A model generated the notes under the pieces. The model saw only the letters and a list, made by a program, of their open reading frames with translations. It had not been told where the DNA came from and ran no database searches. A DNA stretch of 64,000 nt. Source: Sphingomonas sp. GTDB taxonomy: Bacteria > Pseudomonadota > Alphaproteobacteria > Sphingomonadales > Sphingomonadaceae. The stretch is taken from positions 91,413 to 155,412 of the forward strand of contig NZ_JAGIAM010000007.1 of assembly GCF_017744835.1 (NCBI RefSeq). Direction: 5' to 3'. Positions 1-8,031 of this stretch are shown one piece after another. A program made the translations under genes and the position numbers. Every line of letters begins with the position of its first letter. Within the stretch, counting starts at the first letter, position 1.

Positions 1-1
1 C

Positions 2-688
2 ACCGCCGCCGAGGCACGCGCCGTGGTGGACGCTGCGCGTGCCGCGGACCGGCTGCTCGCGGTCGACTTCTGCTACCGTCACCAGCGGGGGACGGAGCGT
101 GTCGCCGAGTTGGTGCGCAGCGGCGCGCTGGGACGCGTCTTCGCCGCCGATCTGGTCTTCCACAACGCCTATGGGCCGGACAAGCCGTGGTTCTATGACC
201 CGGCGCTCTCCGGCGGGGGCTGCGTGATGGACCTTGGCGTCCATCTCGTCGATCTTGCGCTTTGGATGTCCGGCTTTCCCGAAGTGGTCGAGGTCCGCTC
301 GCAGCTCTTCGCCGGCGGCGAGCCGCTGACCGGCACGGATCGGGTCGAGGATTATGCCGTCGCCCAGATCGCGCTCGCCGGCGGTATCTCGGTGCGGCTC
401 ACTTGCTCGTGGCGGCTGCATGCGGGACAGGACGCCGTTATCGCCGCTGAATTCTACGGCACCCTAGGCGGGGCGGCGCAGCGCAACGTCGGTGGCTCCT
501 TCTACGACTTCGAGGCGCAGCGCTTCGCCGGCACGGCACGCGAGACGATCGCCAGCCCGCCCGACGCCTGGGGCGGCCGTGCCGCCGCCGACTGGGCACG
601 CCGGCTGGCGGCGGGCGAGCGGTTCGACGCGCAGGCCGAGGGGCTGGTGCGCGTCGCCGAAGTGATCGACCGCATCTACGGGCGCTAG
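2..688 (+). CDS. Gfo/Idh/MocA-family oxidoreductase, C-terminal part (5' end outside window)
   Basis: The reading frame is open from the first base to a TAG at 686-688, so the gene begins upstream and only about 228 C-terminal residues are seen. The visible part has the family's substrate-binding half: a segment after the Rossmann fold (AVDFCYRH), then the conserved GGGCVMDLGVHLVDLALWM block in which the aspartate and histidine line the active site of sugar/inositol dehydrogenases. The NAD(P)-binding N-terminus is missing, so substrate and cofactor cannot be judged. Such enzymes oxidise or reduce sugars and derivatives in the cytoplasm. The family is clear; the specific reaction is not. Confidence 0.85.
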   Translation, partial: TAAEARAVVDAARAADRLLAVDFCYRHQRGTERVAELVRSGALGRVFAADLVFHNAYGPDKPWFYDPALSGGGCVMDLGVHLVDLALWMSGFPEVVEVRSQLFAGGEPLTGTDRVEDYAVAQIALAGGISVRLTCSWRLHAGQDAVIAAEFYGTLGGAAQRNVGGSFYDFEAQRFAGTARETIASPPDAWGGRAAADWARRLAAGERFDAQAEGLVRVAEVIDRIYGR

Positions 689-741
689 TTGCCCACTTCG
701 CTTGGCGTGCTAGGCTCGGGCGGAGAAGGGGAGGGCTTGCG

Positions 742-894
742 ATGCGGCTTCTGGCGCTGTGCGGACTGGTGTTGCTGAGCGGATGCGGCGGCGGCGGGAC
801 CACCGGCACCAACTATTCCGATCCGCCTCCCATGGCCGAGATCGTCGCCACGCCGATTTCCACGCCGAGCCCGAGCCCCGCGCCGGCGGAATAG
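742..894 (+). CDS. Small lipoprotein, 50 aa
   Basis: A 50-residue ORF starts at ATG 742, with a purine-rich Shine-Dalgarno (GGAGAAGGGGAGGG) 7-20 bases upstream. The N-terminus is a short lipoprotein signal with the lipobox LLSGC, so Cys15 would be lipidated. The mature part is only about 35 residues: a Gly-rich start, then a Pro/Ser/Thr-rich tail typical of an unstructured tether. It is probably an envelope-anchored entericidin-like or orphan small lipoprotein. No domain is recognised. It lies 53 bases after the oxidoreductase and may be co-transcribed with it. Confidence 0.6.
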   Translation: MRLLALCGLVLLSGCGGGGTTGTNYSDPPPMAEIVATPISTPSPSPAPAE

Positions 895-943
895 AATCTG
901 GGGATGAGTGGACAAAAGCCTCCGTCCGTCCCATAAGACCAGC

Positions 944-988
944 GTGACGAACGTACTGCGCCTTGGCCTGCGACTTATTCGCCCTTAG
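944..988 (+). CDS. Candidate leucine-rich leader peptide for leuA (14 codons)
   Basis: A GTG-initiated 14-codon ORF reads V(M)TNVLRLGLRLIRP and ends in TAG at 986-988, about 106 bases before leuA. Four of its residues are leucine (codons CTG, CTT, CTG, CTT), with one Val and one Ile. CTT looks uncommon in the long genes nearby. A short ORF rich in the pathway's end product just upstream of the first biosynthetic gene is the hallmark of ribosome-mediated attenuation, known for leu operons in proteobacteria. Its stop codon lies inside the first arm of the hairpin at 982-1022. The ribosome-binding site is weak by eye, which is the main doubt. Confidence 0.5.
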   Translation: MTNVLRLGLRLIRP

Positions 989-1022
989 GGGCCGAACCGC
1001 CGCGCGCGCACGTCCCTAAGGG
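982..1022 (+). promoter_or_regulatory. Hairpin in leuA leader
   Basis: CCCTTAGGG (982-990) and CCCTAAGGG (1014-1022) are exact reverse complements separated by 23 G/C-rich bases, and a further G-U pair extends the stem. The first arm covers the stop codon of the candidate leader peptide, so a ribosome finishing the peptide would block the stem and one stalled at the Leu codons would allow it. No U tract follows, so this stem is more likely the antiterminator or a translation-control element than the terminator itself. CCGCGCGC (1000-1007) and GCGCGCGG (1062-1069) could form a competing pairing. Confidence 0.45.
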
Positions 1023-1094
1023 TAAATTCGAGCCTTCCAGTCAGCACGGCGCCTGCGCTATGCGCGCGGCCGCATACCCCGAGAGACATGTCCC

Positions 1095-2753
1095 ATGTTG
1101 CGCGATCCTAGCGTCAAATACCGTCCCTTCCCGCAGGTCGACCTTCCCGACCGGCAATGGCCAGGCCGCACCATCACCAAGGCGCCGCGCTGGCTGTCCA
1201 CCGACATGCGCGACGGCAACCAGGCGCTGATCGACCCAATGGACGCCGAGAAGAAGCAGCGTTTCTTCGACCTGCTCGTGAAGGTGGGCGTCAAGGAGAT
1301 CGAAGTCGGCTTCCCGAGCGCGGGCGCCACCGAGTTCGACTTCATCTCGGGGCTGGTCCAGCAGGACAAGGTCCCCGATGACGTGATCATCCAGGTGCTG
1401 ACCCAGTCGCGTCAGGATCTGATCGAGACCAGCTTCCAGAGCCTCAAGGGCGCGAAGAAGGCCATCGTCCATCTCTACAACGCCGTCTCGCCGGCGTGGC
1501 GGCGGATCGTGTTCGGGATGAGCCGCGATGAGATCAGGGGCATCGCCATCGCCGGCGCCAAAGTACTGCGCGACGAGGCGGCCAAGCAGCCCGACACCGA
1601 CTGGCATTTCGAGTACAGCCCCGAGACCTTCTCGACCGCCGAGCTCGATTTCTCGGTCGAGGTCTGCGAGGCAGTCATGGACATCCTGCGCCCGACGCCG
1701 GAGAAGCCGCTGATCCTCAATCTGCCGGCGACGGTCGAGGCGGCGACGCCCAACATCTATGCCGACCAGATCGAGTGGTTCTGCCGCAACATCCGCAACC
1801 GGGATTCGGTCGTCATCAGCCTGCACACGCACAACGACCGCGGCACCGGCGTCGCCGCGTCGGAGCTGGGGCTGCTCGCGGGCGCGGACCGCGTCGAGGG
1901 CTGCCTGTTCGGCAATGGCGAGCGCACGGGCAACGTCGATCTCGTGACGCTGGCGCTCAACATGTACACCCAGGGCGTCGATCCGGAGCTCGACTTCTCG
2001 GACATCGACGAAGTCATCCAGACCGTCGAATATTGCAACGCGCTGCCGGTGCACCCGCGCCATCCCTATGCCGGCGAGCTGGTGTTCACCGCCTTCTCGG
2101 GCAGCCATCAGGATGCGATCAAGAAGGGCTTCGCGGCGCAGGCGGCGCGCAACGACGAATTCTGGGACGTGCCCTATCTGCCGATCGACCCCAAGGACCT
2201 GGGGCGCGACTACGAGGCAGTGATCCGCGTCAACTCGCAGTCGGGCAAGGGCGGCGTCGCCTGGGTGCTCGAGCAGGACCGCGGGCTCAAGCTGCCCAAG
2301 CGCATGCAGGCGGACTTCTCACGCCACGTCCAGCAGCTTGCCGACGAGACCAGCCGCGAGCTCAACGCCGCCGACATCGGCGCGCTGTTCGAGCGCACCT
2401 ATCTGCCCGGCGACGACGCGCGGATCGCGCTGGTCGACTATGAGGAGAGCGGCACCGCGGGGAACCGCGTGTTCGTCGGCCGTATCGCGATCGACGGCGA
2501 GGCGCGCTCGATCTCTGGGCGCGGCAATGGCCTGATCTCGGGCGTGATCGACGCGCTCGCGGGAAGCACCGGCCCCAAGCTCGACGTGGTGGACTATAGC
2601 GAGCACGCCATCGGCCACGGCGCCGACGCGCAGGCCGCGGCCTATGTCGAATGCCGCACCGACGACGGGCGCACCGTGTTCGGCGTTGGCATCGACGCGG
2701 ACATCGCCACAGCTTCGGTGCGCGCGGTGCTCAGCGCGGCGAACCGGGTCTAG
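1095..2753 (+). CDS. leuA: 2-isopropylmalate synthase
   Basis: Condenses acetyl-CoA with 2-ketoisovalerate, the committed step of leucine synthesis, in the cytoplasm. At 552 residues it is the long LeuA form. The TIM-barrel HMGL-like domain carries DMRDGNQAL at residues 37-45 (metal and substrate binding), SLHTHNDRGTG near 242 (metal-binding histidines) and the GNGERTGN loop near 273. The C-terminal part from about residue 430 fits the LeuA allosteric dimer domain, which binds leucine. ATG 1095 is preceded by GAGAG. The upstream leader peptide and hairpin suggest attenuation by charged tRNA-Leu. It stands alone, with no leuB/C/D nearby, and is convergent with the PRC-barrel gene. Confidence 0.95.
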   Translation: MLRDPSVKYRPFPQVDLPDRQWPGRTITKAPRWLSTDMRDGNQALIDPMDAEKKQRFFDLLVKVGVKEIEVGFPSAGATEFDFISGLVQQDKVPDDVIIQVLTQSRQDLIETSFQSLKGAKKAIVHLYNAVSPAWRRIVFGMSRDEIRGIAIAGAKVLRDEAAKQPDTDWHFEYSPETFSTAELDFSVEVCEAVMDILRPTPEKPLILNLPATVEAATPNIYADQIEWFCRNIRNRDSVVISLHTHNDRGTGVAASELGLLAGADRVEGCLFGNGERTGNVDLVTLALNMYTQGVDPELDFSDIDEVIQTVEYCNALPVHPRHPYAGELVFTAFSGSHQDAIKKGFAAQAARNDEFWDVPYLPIDPKDLGRDYEAVIRVNSQSGKGGVAWVLEQDRGLKLPKRMQADFSRHVQQLADETSRELNAADIGALFERTYLPGDDARIALVDYEESGTAGNRVFVGRIAIDGEARSISGRGNGLISGVIDALAGSTGPKLDVVDYSEHAIGHGADAQAAAYVECRTDDGRTVFGVGIDADIATASVRAVLSAANRV

Positions 2754-2778
2754 TTTTTTCGAGAGCGAGCGTATCCGA

Positions 2779-2799
2779 TCCTCCCCTTGCGGGGGAGGA
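2779..2799. terminator. GC-rich palindrome between convergent leuA and PRC-barrel genes
   Basis: TCCTCCCC-TTGCG-GGGGAGGA is a near-perfect inverted repeat 26 bases after leuA and 15 bases before the end of the convergent gene. A bidirectional terminator role is plausible, although no U tract follows. Short palindromes of this type also recur between sphingomonad genes as REP-like elements. Confidence 0.4.
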
Positions 2800-2813
2800 C
2801 CGGAAGAAGCTCG

Positions 2814-3200
2814 TCAGGCCGGATAGTTCAGCCCGTAATAGCCGTAGACGCGCTCGTTGTACTCGCGGTCGTACTGGGGCTCCTGGTCCTGGCTGTAACG
2901 CGGCGCGGCTTCGAGGAGATCGCGGTCGATGTCGACGACATAGCCGCCCTGGTCGGTGTCGTAGGTGAGCTTCTCCCACGGCAGCGGATAATAGTCGCTG
3001 CCCAGGCCGAAGATCCCGCCGAACTGGAGCACGGCATATTCCACGGTCCCCGACCGCTTATCGACCATGAAGTTGTAGATGGTGCCGAGCTTTTCCTCGT
3101 TGCGATTATAGACCGCGGTGCCCTCGACCTTGTTCGACGCGATCAGGCGATCGGTCTCGTCGGTGGCGATGTTGTCGGTCGCGGTGGTGGTGTCGTTCAT
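2814..3200 (-). CDS. PRC-barrel domain protein
   Basis: A soluble 128-residue protein. ATG at 3200 is chosen because AGGAGAC lies 6-12 bases upstream; an in-frame start at 3254 has no such signal. After a Thr/Asp-rich N-terminus comes a PRC-barrel core (residues about 15-75: RLIASNKVEGTAVYN, then KLGTIYNFMVDKRSG, then EYAVLQFGG and YYPLPWEKL), the fold found in RimM and photosynthetic reaction-centre H subunits. The tail is Tyr/Asp/Glu-rich (QYDREYNERVYGYYG). Stand-alone PRC-barrel proteins of this size are common in alphaproteobacteria and often stress-induced; their partner is unknown. Confidence 0.8.
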   Translation of the reverse strand: MNDTTTATDNIATDETDRLIASNKVEGTAVYNRNEEKLGTIYNFMVDKRSGTVEYAVLQFGGIFGLGSDYYPLPWEKLTYDTDQGGYVVDIDRDLLEAAPRYSQDQEPQYDREYNERVYGYYGLNYPA

Positions 3201-3331
3201 CGGCTCGTCTCCTAGACTCGCCCCCGCCCATGCAGAAGGTTCAACGCCTGGCATGACCGCTCGGTGACAGGCTTAGCGCCGCGAAAGCCAGTCCGTGCCG
3301 GATCTGCGCCGTGCGATCGGCGCCACCGACT

Positions 3332-3691
3332 TCAGGCGCCTTTGCGTGCTCGCACCACTTCGCATCCGATCCGCGCGTCGGGATAGATGTCGGGCTTCAT
3401 CGAGCGGACGCGCACTTCCGCGACGCGCGGGTCGCTGAGGGCCAGCGCGGCCACGGCGTCGCACAGCGTCTCCTGCAACTCGAAATGGCGGGACGCCGTC
3501 AGCTTCAGGATCTCGTCGCGCAGGAAGTCATAGTCGACCACTGCCTCGATGCCGTCGGAGGGAGGCGCATCGTAGCGGCAGGTCATCGCGACGCTCAGCA
3601 CGACGCGCTGGGGCGCCGATCGCTCGCGCGGATGGATGCCGAGCCCCATCGTCACTTCGAGCCCGTCGAGATGGATGACATAGTCAGCCAC
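3332..3691 (-). CDS. folB: Dihydroneopterin aldolase
   Basis: Converts 7,8-dihydroneopterin to 6-hydroxymethyl-7,8-dihydropterin and glycolaldehyde in folate synthesis. At 119 residues it matches FolB. Visible features are the early GLEVTMGLGIHPRER block, VVDYDFLRDEI (the usual VDY motif), the glutamate in FELQETLCDAVA and MKPDIYPDA near the C-terminus (the usual KP motif). It overlaps the 3' end of the upstream SDR gene by 8 bases and is the last gene of a folE-folM-folB operon on the minus strand, which supports a role in pterin synthesis. Confidence 0.9.
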   Translation of the reverse strand: MADYVIHLDGLEVTMGLGIHPRERSAPQRVVLSVAMTCRYDAPPSDGIEAVVDYDFLRDEILKLTASRHFELQETLCDAVAALALSDPRVAEVRVRSMKPDIYPDARIGCEVVRARKGA

Positions 3692-4448
3692 GCGGACGCT
3701 CCCGGCCCTCGAACATCACGTCGCCGTCGCGGGACAGGAAACGCTGGCCGCAGTCGACGAAGACATTCTGACCCGTGATGCTGCCGGTGGTCAGCAGCTG
3801 CTCGACCGTCGCCGCGACGTCGCCGAGCGCCACCGGGCGCTGAAGCAGATTTTCCCGCGCATGCTCCGCGAACTCCTCCGGCGTCTGGTCGAGACTGGGC
3901 AGGGTGAGCCCGGGCGATACCGCGTTGACGCGGATACGCGGCGCCAGCGCGCGCGCCAGCAACTCGGTGGCGGTGGCGAGCGCGGCCTTGCTCAGCGTGT
4001 AGGTGAAGAAGTCCGGATTGAGGTTGGCGAGCTTCTGGTCGAGCAGATTGACCACGGCGCCCTCGGCCAGGTCGTCCTGCGCCGCCAACGCAGAGGCGAG
4101 CGCGACGGGGGCGCCGCAATTCACGCGCATGTGCCTGTCAAGCAAGTCGAAGTCGCCCAAAGGCAGCGCGTCCCAGGCGAAGAGCGAGGCGTTGTTGACC
4201 AGGCCCTCGACCGGCCCGCCCAGCCCCTCGCGCGCCGCCGCGATCAGGGCGGGGGTCGTGGCGGCATCGGCCAGCTCGCCGCTGACCACGCAGGCGCGTC
4301 CGCCCTCGGCCGCGATCTGCGCGCGCAGTGCCTCAGCTTCGTCGGGGGCGTGATGATGATGGATGGCGACGGCGTGCCCGCGTAGCGCGAGCCGGCGCGC
4401 GATCGCCGCGCCGATGCGCTTCGCACCGCCCGTCACCAGGACGCGCAT
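3684..4448 (-). CDS. folM: SDR-family pteridine/dihydromonapterin reductase-like protein
   Basis: A 254-residue short-chain dehydrogenase with TGGAKRIG at residues 6-13. The Arg in this TGxxxRxG motif is characteristic of NADPH-dependent pteridine reductases and FolM. NNAS (about 87-90) and the catalytic YTLSK (Tyr and Lys near 145-150) are present. Family members reduce dihydropterins, dihydrofolate or dihydromonapterin. The position between folE (3-base gap) and folB (8-base overlap) strongly supports a pterin substrate, since the operon would supply and reduce pterin intermediates. A generic SDR role cannot be excluded from sequence alone. Confidence 0.8.
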   Translation of the reverse strand: MRVLVTGGAKRIGAAIARRLALRGHAVAIHHHHAPDEAEALRAQIAAEGGRACVVSGELADAATTPALIAAAREGLGGPVEGLVNNASLFAWDALPLGDFDLLDRHMRVNCGAPVALASALAAQDDLAEGAVVNLLDQKLANLNPDFFTYTLSKAALATATELLARALAPRIRVNAVSPGLTLPSLDQTPEEFAEHARENLLQRPVALGDVAATVEQLLTTGSITGQNVFVDCGQRFLSRDGDVMFEGRERPRG

Positions 4449-4451
4449 GGA

Positions 4452-5072
4452 TCAATAGCCCATCAGCTTGAGCACTTCCTGCCGGCTGCGCTCGTCGTCG
4501 CGGAAAACGCCCATCATCCGGCTGGTGACCATGTTCACGCCCGGCGTGCGCACGCCGCGCGCGGTCATGCAGGCGTGGCTCGCCTCGATCACCACCGCGA
4601 CGCCGACCGGCTTGAGCCCGTTCCAGATACAGTCTGCCACTTCGGCGGTGAGCCTTTCCTGCACCTGCAGGCGCCGCGCGAAGGCGTGGAGCACGCGCGC
4701 GAGCTTGGAGATGCCGACGACGTGATCCTTGGGCAGATAGGCGATCGAGGCCTTGCCGAGGATCGGCGCCATGTGATGCTCGCAGTGCGACTGGAAGGGA
4801 ATGTCCTTCAGCAGCACGATCTCGTCATAGCCGCCGACTTCCTCGAACACGCGCGACAGATGGTGCGCGGGGTCCTCGCCATAGCCCTGGCAATATTCCT
4901 TCCACGCGCGCGCCACGCGCTCGGGGGTGTCGAGCAGCCCCTCGCGGGTGGGATCGTCGCCGGCCCAGCGGATGATCGTGCGTACGGCCTCGGCGACTTC
5001 GGGGGGGACGGGGAGCTTGGGCGCCGGCGCGACGAGATCGCCGTCTGCCGAACCATCGAAAATTTCCGCCAT
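4452..5072 (-). CDS. folE: GTP cyclohydrolase I
   Basis: Opens GTP to 7,8-dihydroneopterin triphosphate, the first step of tetrahydrofolate synthesis. The 206-residue protein has the complete FolE core: DPTREGLLDTPERVARAW (about 40-57), the zinc site FQSHCEHHMAP with Cys and His ligands, HVVGISKLAR, and the second zinc cysteine in EASHACMTARG. The C-terminus RQEVLKLMGY is typical. It is the first gene of the folE-folM-folB operon, divergent from the TonB receptor gene; the 215-base gap must hold both promoters. Confidence 0.96.
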   Translation of the reverse strand: MAEIFDGSADGDLVAPAPKLPVPPEVAEAVRTIIRWAGDDPTREGLLDTPERVARAWKEYCQGYGEDPAHHLSRVFEEVGGYDEIVLLKDIPFQSHCEHHMAPILGKASIAYLPKDHVVGISKLARVLHAFARRLQVQERLTAEVADCIWNGLKPVGVAVVIEASHACMTARGVRTPGVNMVTSRMMGVFRDDERSRQEVLKLMGY

Positions 5073-5287
5073 CGCTCCTGCCTTCTCTCGATCCGTTTGA
5101 CGCTACGGCAACCGCCGTTCCCGTCCGAAGCGCACATGGCCCCCTCGGAAATCCGCCGCAGACCGCGGAGTCCCGCGCCTGCAGCCCGTTGACGGCGCTC
5201 TCGAATTGCAGCGATAGTTGCAACCGAAATAAAAGCAACGTCGTGGCCGGAGGGAACCGGTGCGCGACGCAGGAGAGGGGGTTCCCG

Positions 5288-7969
5288 ATGAAGAAGTTCG
5301 ACCTGCTGGCCGCGACTGCGCTCACGCTGTTCCTGGCCGCGCCCGCCTATGCGCAGGAAACGCCCGCCACCGGCGCCGCGCAGCAAGCCGCCACGGACGA
5401 TTTCCAGGGTGCCAACGAGATCGTCGTCACCGCCACGCGCCGCAATGAGACGGTGCAGTCGGTGCCGATCGCGATCACCGCGATCGGACCCGAGCTGCTG
5501 CGGAATGCCGGCGTCGACAACATCCGCGACCTCGAGCAGCTCGCGCCGTCGCTCCAGAGCTCGACCGGCCAGTCCTCGGCGACCGGCACCACCATCTATA
5601 TCCGCGGCATCACGACGGGCGGCGACAACCCCGGCTTCGAGCCGGCGGTGGGCGTGTTCATCGATGGCGTATTCCGCGCCCGTGCGGGCGTCGCCATCTC
5701 CGAGTTGCCCGAGCTCGAGCGCGTCGAAGTGTTGCGCGGGCCGCAGGGCACGCTGTTCGGCCGCAACACCTCGGCCGGCGCGCTCAGCATCTACACTGCC
5801 CAGCCGCAGTTCGACCTCGGCGGCTATGTCGAGGGCACGTACGGCAACTACAACGCCTATGGCGTGAAGGGTGCGATCACCGGCCCGGTGGGCAAGTCGC
5901 TCGCGCTGCGCCTTGACGCCGGCTATCGCAAGCGCGACGGCTTCATCCAGGACGCGAACAGCGATCGCGCAATCAACGACATCAACCGCTGGAACGTCCG
6001 CGGCCAGGCGCTGCTCGACACCGGCGACATCACCTTCCGCCTGATCGGCGACTATTACGAGACCGACGAGCAGTGCTGCGGCACCGTCTCGGTCGTGCGC
6101 GGCCCGTTCGCGCAGATCATCAACGGCATCGCGACCGCGCAGGGCCGCACCGGCATCTACACCGGCGCGCCGAGCGACCGCGTCCAGGGCATGTCGCCCA
6201 ATCGCGACTATGCCGAGCGCGTCCGCGATTGGGGCTTCTCGGGCGAGCTCAACTGGGATTTGGGCGGCGCCAAGCTCACCTCGATCACCGCCTATCGCAA
6301 CTGGCGCGCCACCCGGAACCAGGACATCGATTTCTCGGGCATCGATCGCGCCTACCGCGATGGCTACCGCACCCAGCTCCAGGACTTCACCCAGGAGCTT
6401 CGCTTCCAGGGCTCGGCCTTCGGTGGCGTGCTCGACTGGCTCGTCGGCGGTTTCTACCTCAACGAGACCAACAAGCTGCGCGACACGGTGCGGCTGGGCA
6501 ACGACGGCAATCTCTTCGTCGACTCGGTGTTCAATGCACTAGCCGGCCCGTCGTTCGGCGGCCGCGTGCAGTTCTACGGGTCGCTCGGGCCGACGGTGCC
6601 GACGCCCGGCGCCGTGCTGCTCAACCCCGCGGTGCCCAACTCGCTGCCGGCGCTGAACGCAGTCTATGGCGCGCAGCTGGCGCCGCTGGTGGGCTGCTTC
6701 CGCGCACAGGCGGGCACGGCTCCGTCGAGCCTTTGCGTGATCCCCGGCTTCCCGTCGACGCCGATCCCGGGCCTGGCGGCGCTCGCCGCATCGCCGCTGC
6801 CGGCCGCCACGCCAGGGCAGGGCAACAACAACGACGATTTCCGCGTGAAGACCGACGCGTTCGCGCTGTTCACGCACAACATCATCAACGTCACCGACAA
6901 ACTGTCGCTGACGCTCGGCGCCCGCTGGAACCATGAGCGCAAGGCCCTCGACGCCTCGATCAACAACAACACCGGCAGCTGCCGCTTCTTCGAGCAGGTG
7001 CGCGGCGGCAATGCGGCGGCGAACGCCTATGCCAACGTGCTCCGCCAGCTCGGCATCTTCAACAACCTGTACCTGCTGAGCTGCAACCCGGCGGTGAACA
7101 CCGAGTTCAACGGCAACTATACCGACAGCTTCTCGGACGACGAGATCACCGGCACCGCCAAGCTGGCGTACAAATTCTCCGACCGGCTGCTCGCCTATGC
7201 GAGCTTCGACCACGGCTACAAGTCGGGCGGCTACAACCTCGACCAGGCGACCTTCGACTCGGTGCTGCTCGGCGGCAACGGGGCGCAGGGTTCGGACCTG
7301 CGCTTCGGCGCGGAGACCAACGATGCCTATGAGGTCGGCTTCAAGATGAGCCCGAGCCGCGCCTTCTCGCTCAACGTCGCGGCCTTCTACATGAACTTCT
7401 ACGGGCTCCAGTCGCTGGTGTTCGCGGGCAACAACTTCGTCGTCCAGAATGTCGACAAGAGCATTTCGAAGGGCATCGAAGTCGAATCGACGATCCGCCC
7501 GGCGCGCGATCTCACCTTCCAGCTCGGCTACAGCTACATCAGCGCCAAGTACGACGAGTCGAACGACTTCACCGGCACACCGCTCCAGGGCCAGGAAGGC
7601 CAGCAGTTCAACAATCAGCCCGAGCACACGGTGACCGGCGCCATGACCTGGGAGCCGCGTCTCTCGGACTCGCTCAAGGGGCTGCTGCACATCGACTTCC
7701 GCTACAACAGCGAAGTCGACATCCCTTCGAGCAACCCCGATCCGGTCACCGGCCGGACGGCGATCCGCAACGAAGGCTATGGGCTGATCAACGGCAGCAT
7801 CGGCCTGCAGACCAACGACGGCAAGATCCGCGGCGAGGTGTTTGTCGAGAACCTGACCAACACCTTCTACTACATCACCGGCTTCGCCGTGCCGGAGCAG
7901 ACGGGCAACTTCAACGGCTACCCCGGCTATCCGCGCTTCTACGGCGCGCGGGTCCGCTTCGGCTTCTGA
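5288..7969 (+). CDS. TonB-dependent outer-membrane receptor
   Basis: An 893-residue outer-membrane receptor for energised uptake of a siderophore, cobalamin or glycan. ATG 5288 follows GGAGAGGGGG and gives a clean signal peptide (MKKFDLLAATALTLFLAAPAYAQ-like, cleavage after AYA). An IVVTATRR segment precedes the plug domain (about residues 45-160: VPIAITAIG, IRDLEQLAPSL, GVFIDGVFRAR, RVEVLRGPQGTLFGRNTSAG). The barrel follows and ends with aromatic Phe (GARVRFGF), as needed for Bam recognition. It matches the large TonB receptors expanded in sphingomonads. It has no substrate-specific neighbour, so the ligand is unknown. A strong terminator follows. Confidence 0.95.
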   Translation: MKKFDLLAATALTLFLAAPAYAQETPATGAAQQAATDDFQGANEIVVTATRRNETVQSVPIAITAIGPELLRNAGVDNIRDLEQLAPSLQSSTGQSSATGTTIYIRGITTGGDNPGFEPAVGVFIDGVFRARAGVAISELPELERVEVLRGPQGTLFGRNTSAGALSIYTAQPQFDLGGYVEGTYGNYNAYGVKGAITGPVGKSLALRLDAGYRKRDGFIQDANSDRAINDINRWNVRGQALLDTGDITFRLIGDYYETDEQCCGTVSVVRGPFAQIINGIATAQGRTGIYTGAPSDRVQGMSPNRDYAERVRDWGFSGELNWDLGGAKLTSITAYRNWRATRNQDIDFSGIDRAYRDGYRTQLQDFTQELRFQGSAFGGVLDWLVGGFYLNETNKLRDTVRLGNDGNLFVDSVFNALAGPSFGGRVQFYGSLGPTVPTPGAVLLNPAVPNSLPALNAVYGAQLAPLVGCFRAQAGTAPSSLCVIPGFPSTPIPGLAALAASPLPAATPGQGNNNDDFRVKTDAFALFTHNIINVTDKLSLTLGARWNHERKALDASINNNTGSCRFFEQVRGGNAAANAYANVLRQLGIFNNLYLLSCNPAVNTEFNGNYTDSFSDDEITGTAKLAYKFSDRLLAYASFDHGYKSGGYNLDQATFDSVLLGGNGAQGSDLRFGAETNDAYEVGFKMSPSRAFSLNVAAFYMNFYGLQSLVFAGNNFVVQNVDKSISKGIEVESTIRPARDLTFQLGYSYISAKYDESNDFTGTPLQGQEGQQFNNQPEHTVTGAMTWEPRLSDSLKGLLHIDFRYNSEVDIPSSNPDPVTGRTAIRNEGYGLINGSIGLQTNDGKIRGEVFVENLTNTFYYITGFAVPEQTGNFNGYPGYPRFYGARVRFGF

Positions 7970-7987
7970 GCCAGCGGCCGAGCCAAG

Positions 7988-8023
7988 GAAAAGGGCCGGA
8001 GCAGCGATGCTCCGGCCCTTTTC
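7988..8023. terminator. Bidirectional Rho-independent terminator
   Basis: A perfect 16-bp inverted repeat (7988-8003 and 8008-8023) has a 4-base loop; its arms begin with GAAAA and end with TTTTC. The A-run on one side and T-run on the other let it serve both the TonB receptor gene (plus strand) and the convergent YceI gene (minus strand). Confidence 0.92.
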
Positions 8024-8031
8024 TTATGCCT

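Noticed and set aside
1041..2108. 355-codon open frame antisense to leuA
   Set aside because: Shadow of leuA; its product has no recognisable domain.
6539..7690. 383-codon open frame antisense to the TonB receptor
   Set aside because: Shadow of the plus-strand receptor gene; composition and lack of any start signal argue against it.
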